From: Streptosporangium pseudovulgare
GTDB taxonomy: Bacteria; Actinomycetota; Actinomycetes; Streptosporangiales; Streptosporangiaceae
Assembly: GCF_014648055.1 (NCBI RefSeq)
Contig: NZ_BMQJ01000017.1
Coordinates: forward strand, 1-64,000
Reading direction: 5' to 3'
Length of the DNA stretch: 64,000 nt
A program made the position numbers and the translations under genes. Positions 61,409 to 64,000 of this stretch are shown one piece after another. Below the pieces are notes generated by a model. The model was not told where the DNA came from and did no database searches. It saw only the letters and a list, made by a program, of their open reading frames with translations. The number at the start of each line of letters is the position of its first letter. Position 1 is the first letter of the stretch.

Positions 61409-61667
61409 CGGGACTTACCGTGTGGTGATCAGGCCCGCGGCCTCGCAGCCCTCTCGCAACCGCCTGGTGGCCCCCTCGATGGTCCGACCGGGCGGCGGTG
61501 GTCCGGGTGCGTCCGCCATCGCCCCGCCTTCCATCCTGTACGGCCCGCCCCGCTTCCGCGCGCCGATCGGGAAACCGTTGCGCCGTTGTGAGACTTCTGT
61601 TGCGCCGGTGGGGAGGCGCCACGCCGGTCCCCGGTGGGCGCCGGTCCCCGGGAGAACGCCGGGCCGC

Positions 61668-62600
61668 TCACCCGGTGGTGATCAGCTCCAGTCCCTCGGG
61701 CAGGCTGCCGTCGTGCGCGGCCTCGGCGAGGAAGAACAGCAGCGTGTCGTGGAAGGCCCGGGCCGCCCGGGTGGGCTCGACGTCCTTGCGGTGGGCGATG
61801 GCGATGGTGCGCTGCAGTCCGGGCGGCGCCAGCGGCGTGCCGGTCAGCCCGGGGCGGCCGTCCAGGACCATCGACGGGACCAGCGCGATGCCCAGCCCGG
61901 CCTCCACGAACCGCAGCACGGCGTCCATCTCGCCGCCCTCCACCGACAGCCTCGGCTCGAACCCGGCCTGGCGGCACGCGCTGAGCGTGGCCTCCCGCAG
62001 GTCGTAGCCGCGGCGGAACATCACCATCGGCCGCCCGCGCAGCTCCTCCATCCGCAGGTACGGCCGGCGCACCGGCGAGTCGGTGGGGGAGACGACGACC
62101 AGGTTCTCCCGCAGCACCTCCTCGGTGGCCAGCGCCGGATCGTCGCTCTGCAGCGGCATGATGATCAGCGCCAGGTCGAGCTGGCCGCGGGCCAGGGCGC
62201 GGACCAGGTCGCGGGAGCCGCCCTCCTCCACCAGCAGCTCGATTCCGGGGTAGTCGCGGTGGAACCGCGCCAGGGCGTCGGCCATCAGCCCGGCGCACAG
62301 CGAGGGTGTGGCGCCGAGCCGTACCCTTCCCCGGCGCAGCCCCGCCAGCTCGGCGACCTCCCGCCGGGCGGTGTCGGCGTCTGCCAGCATCCGCCGGGCC
62401 AGCGGCAGCAGGGCCTCACCCGCGGCGGTGAGCGTGACGTTCCCCCGGGCACGGCTGAACAGCGGTGCCCCGAGGTCGGCCTCCAGCGCCTTGATCTGCT
62501 TGCTCAGCGAGGGCTGGGCGACGCGCATCCGCTCGGCGGCGTGGGTGAAGTGCCGTGCCTCGGCGACCGCCACGAAGTAGGCGAGTTGCTGGAGCTGCAC
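61668..62600 (-). CDS. LysR-family regulator divergent from sdhC
   Basis: The 310-aa regulator has an N-terminal winged HTH (MQLQQLAYFVAVAEARHFTHAAERMRVAQPSLSKQIKALE) and a periplasmic-binding-like effector domain (RVRLGATPSLCAGLM onwards). GTG 62600 is preceded by TACGCT at 6 nt, consistent with a leaderless transcript. Being divergent from the second sdh operon, it is the likely regulator of that operon. The gap 61409-61667 towards the phosphatase gene holds no feature I can name. Confidence 0.92.
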   Translation of the reverse strand: MQLQQLAYFVAVAEARHFTHAAERMRVAQPSLSKQIKALEADLGAPLFSRARGNVTLTAAGEALLPLARRMLADADTARREVAELAGLRRGRVRLGATPSLCAGLMADALARFHRDYPGIELLVEEGGSRDLVRALARGQLDLALIIMPLQSDDPALATEEVLRENLVVVSPTDSPVRRPYLRMEELRGRPMVMFRRGYDLREATLSACRQAGFEPRLSVEGGEMDAVLRFVEAGLGIALVPSMVLDGRPGLTGTPLAPPGLQRTIAIAHRKDVEPTRAARAFHDTLLFFLAEAAHDGSLPEGLELITTG

Positions 62601-62606
62601 GCCTTT

Positions 62607-62612
62607 AGCGTA
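62607..62612 (-). promoter_or_regulatory. -10 box (TACGCT) of the LysR gene
   Basis: On the minus strand TACGCT ends 6 nt before the GTG start, with no ribosome binding site in between. Confidence 0.45.
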
Positions 62613-62783
62613 CGGATACCCCGGGGGCGGATCCGGGGTGGCCCCCGGAGAGGGGGAGGATGTGAGATTGCTCGCATCAGGCCGCCGGGCGCGACCTCTC
62701 AACCTGCGTGAACGCAGAGTCGATAGCCCGCGGCTATGGAAACGAGGCTCACGATGACTTGGACGACGGGAACTTCCGCTGCC

Positions 62784-62789
62784 TAGCGT
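62784..62789 (+). promoter_or_regulatory. -10 box (TAGCGT) of the second sdh operon
   Basis: TAGCGT ends 7 nt before GTG 62797. TTGGAC at 62759-62764 is a possible -35 at 19 nt. The transcript is probably leaderless. Confidence 0.5.
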
Positions 62790-62796
62790 CACGTTC

Positions 62797-63561
62797 GTGA
62801 CTGCCACAATTGAGCGCGGCAACGCCACCGCGTCGATCAATCCCCCCGGCGACGCCACCGCTGACAAGAAGACGCCCAGGAGGCGTGGCGGGTTCCTGAA
62901 CTCCTCCCCCGGCAAGAAAGCCGTGATGGCCGTCACGGGCGCCGTCATGGTGCTCTTCCTGGTCCTGCACATGGCCGGAAACCTCAAGAGCTTCCTCGGC
63001 GCCGAGGAGTTCAACGCCTACGCGGCCTCCCTGCGCACTCTCGGCGAGCCGATCCTCCCGCACCGCACCCTGCTGACCGTGCTGGAGATCGTGCTGGCCG
63101 CCGCCCTCGTGCTGCACATGTGGGCGGCGATCACCCTGGCGCGGCGCGCGGGCCGGGCCCGCCCGGTCAGGTACGCGGTCCGGCGGAAGTCCCAGGCGGG
63201 CGGCTACGCCATCCACGCCATGCGCTACGGCGGCACCGCGATCTTCCTCTTCCTGATCTGGCACCTGCTGGACCTCACCTTCGGCACGGTCAACCCGGCC
63301 GGCGGCTCCGGCACGCCGTACGAGCGCCTGGTGGAGGGCTTCGCCCCCTCGCGCTGGTGGGTGACGCTGTTCTACGTGCTCGCCGTCCTCGCGGTCGGCC
63401 TGCACCTGCGCCACGGCCTGTGGAGCGCCTTCCAGTCCCTCGGCCAGGCCGGTCGCCGCAGCTACCGGGGGCTGAACGCCTTCGCCGTCACGGTCTCGGT
63501 GCTGATGGTCGTCGGCTTCCTCGCGGTCCCCGCCGGTGTCATGGCCGGAGTCATCAAGTGA
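62797..63561 (+). CDS. sdhC: Succinate dehydrogenase/fumarate reductase cytochrome b subunit (b558-like)
   Basis: The 254-aa protein has five predicted membrane helices (first at about 43-62, AVMAVTGAVMVLFLVLHMAGN) with His residues in the helices (LHMAGNLK, LHMWAAI, LIWHLLD, LHLRHGL) that fit diheme b558-type anchors. This is a single large subunit without a separate SdhD, as in Bacillus and Wolinella-type enzymes. GTG 62797 fits the promoter box. It leads an operon with the partial flavoprotein gene downstream. Confidence 0.9.
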   Translation: MTATIERGNATASINPPGDATADKKTPRRRGGFLNSSPGKKAVMAVTGAVMVLFLVLHMAGNLKSFLGAEEFNAYAASLRTLGEPILPHRTLLTVLEIVLAAALVLHMWAAITLARRAGRARPVRYAVRRKSQAGGYAIHAMRYGGTAIFLFLIWHLLDLTFGTVNPAGGSGTPYERLVEGFAPSRWWVTLFYVLAVLAVGLHLRHGLWSAFQSLGQAGRRSYRGLNAFAVTVSVLMVVGFLAVPAGVMAGVIK

Positions 63562-63639
63562 GCGGGACCCGTACGACAGGCGCGGCGAAGGCCGCGCGGC
63601 AGGTCTTCAGCGCGGTGAACGAGGAACGGTGAGCGAGAG

Positions 63640-64000
<361 letters not shown>

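Overview
The window is very GC-rich, uses GTG starts freely, and carries a typical actinomycete gene set: glpX, xseB/xseA, an ispH-linked lipid-droplet-associated gene, DUF1707 and DUF4245 proteins, and an Rv0247c-0249c-like succinate dehydrogenase. This points to an actinomycete, probably of the Streptosporangiaceae type (Nonomuraea/Streptosporangium/Microbispora). The family is an inference; no rRNA is present to settle it. Several genes (DUF1707, DUF4245, xseB, ispH, ychF, GlxA-like, LysR, sdhC, the GntR gene) have a TANNNT -10 box ending 6-8 nt before the start codon, which suggests leaderless transcription.

Region 1 (1-11767) is conserved core chromosome: a partial gene, DUF1707, glpX, TetR, DUF4245, xseB-xseA, a lipid-droplet-associated-like protein, ispH, DUF6542, rmuC, an anchored Cys-rich protein and ychF.

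Region 2 (about 11750-29419) is a 17.7 kb integrative element in the 3' end of ychF. It is bounded by a 14-bp perfect repeat that lies in a 22-bp, two-mismatch repeat. The left arm is an integrase, XRE repressor, excisionase, primase-polymerase and RepA-like helicase. The right arm is an actinomycete conjugation module: an FtsK/TraB translocase, small partner proteins, an Spd-like membrane protein and two DUF6907 proteins. Between them are phage-type genes: a P27 small terminase and a 1228-aa tape measure protein, with no large terminase, portal, capsid or other recognisable tail gene. The element therefore looks like a mosaic of an AICE and a phage satellite. Next to traB is a 385-bp gene-free locus packed with inverted repeats and a repeated 9-mer, a candidate clt/origin. 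traB itself has an in-frame amber codon that cuts off the end of its predicted DNA-binding domain.

Region 3 (29424-38276) is accessory and regulatory chromosome: a methyltransferase with a divergent XRE-cupin regulator, an epoxide-hydrolase-like enzyme, a 16-unit 9-bp minisatellite, small membrane proteins, a DJ-1 protein, a GlxA-like AraC regulator, and a TetR/SDR divergent pair with palindromic operators.

Region 4 (38280-53811) is a type IV secretion-like cluster: TcpC, a small membrane protein, a TcpE-ATPase fusion with a degenerate P-loop, VirB4, a VirB6-like protein, a second NTF2-like protein and a transglycosylase-NlpC/P60 hydrolase. A MutT gene and two long low-complexity surface proteins follow. 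No relaxase or coupling protein is present, so the cluster more likely serves the cell envelope or differentiation than DNA transfer.

Region 5 (54026-64000) is energy metabolism and signalling: a 19-bp tandem repeat, an Sdh2-type succinate dehydrogenase operon with two CRP-like sites upstream, a phosphatase-kinase-response regulator operon, and a LysR gene divergent from a second, differently built succinate dehydrogenase/fumarate reductase operon that runs off the end of the window.
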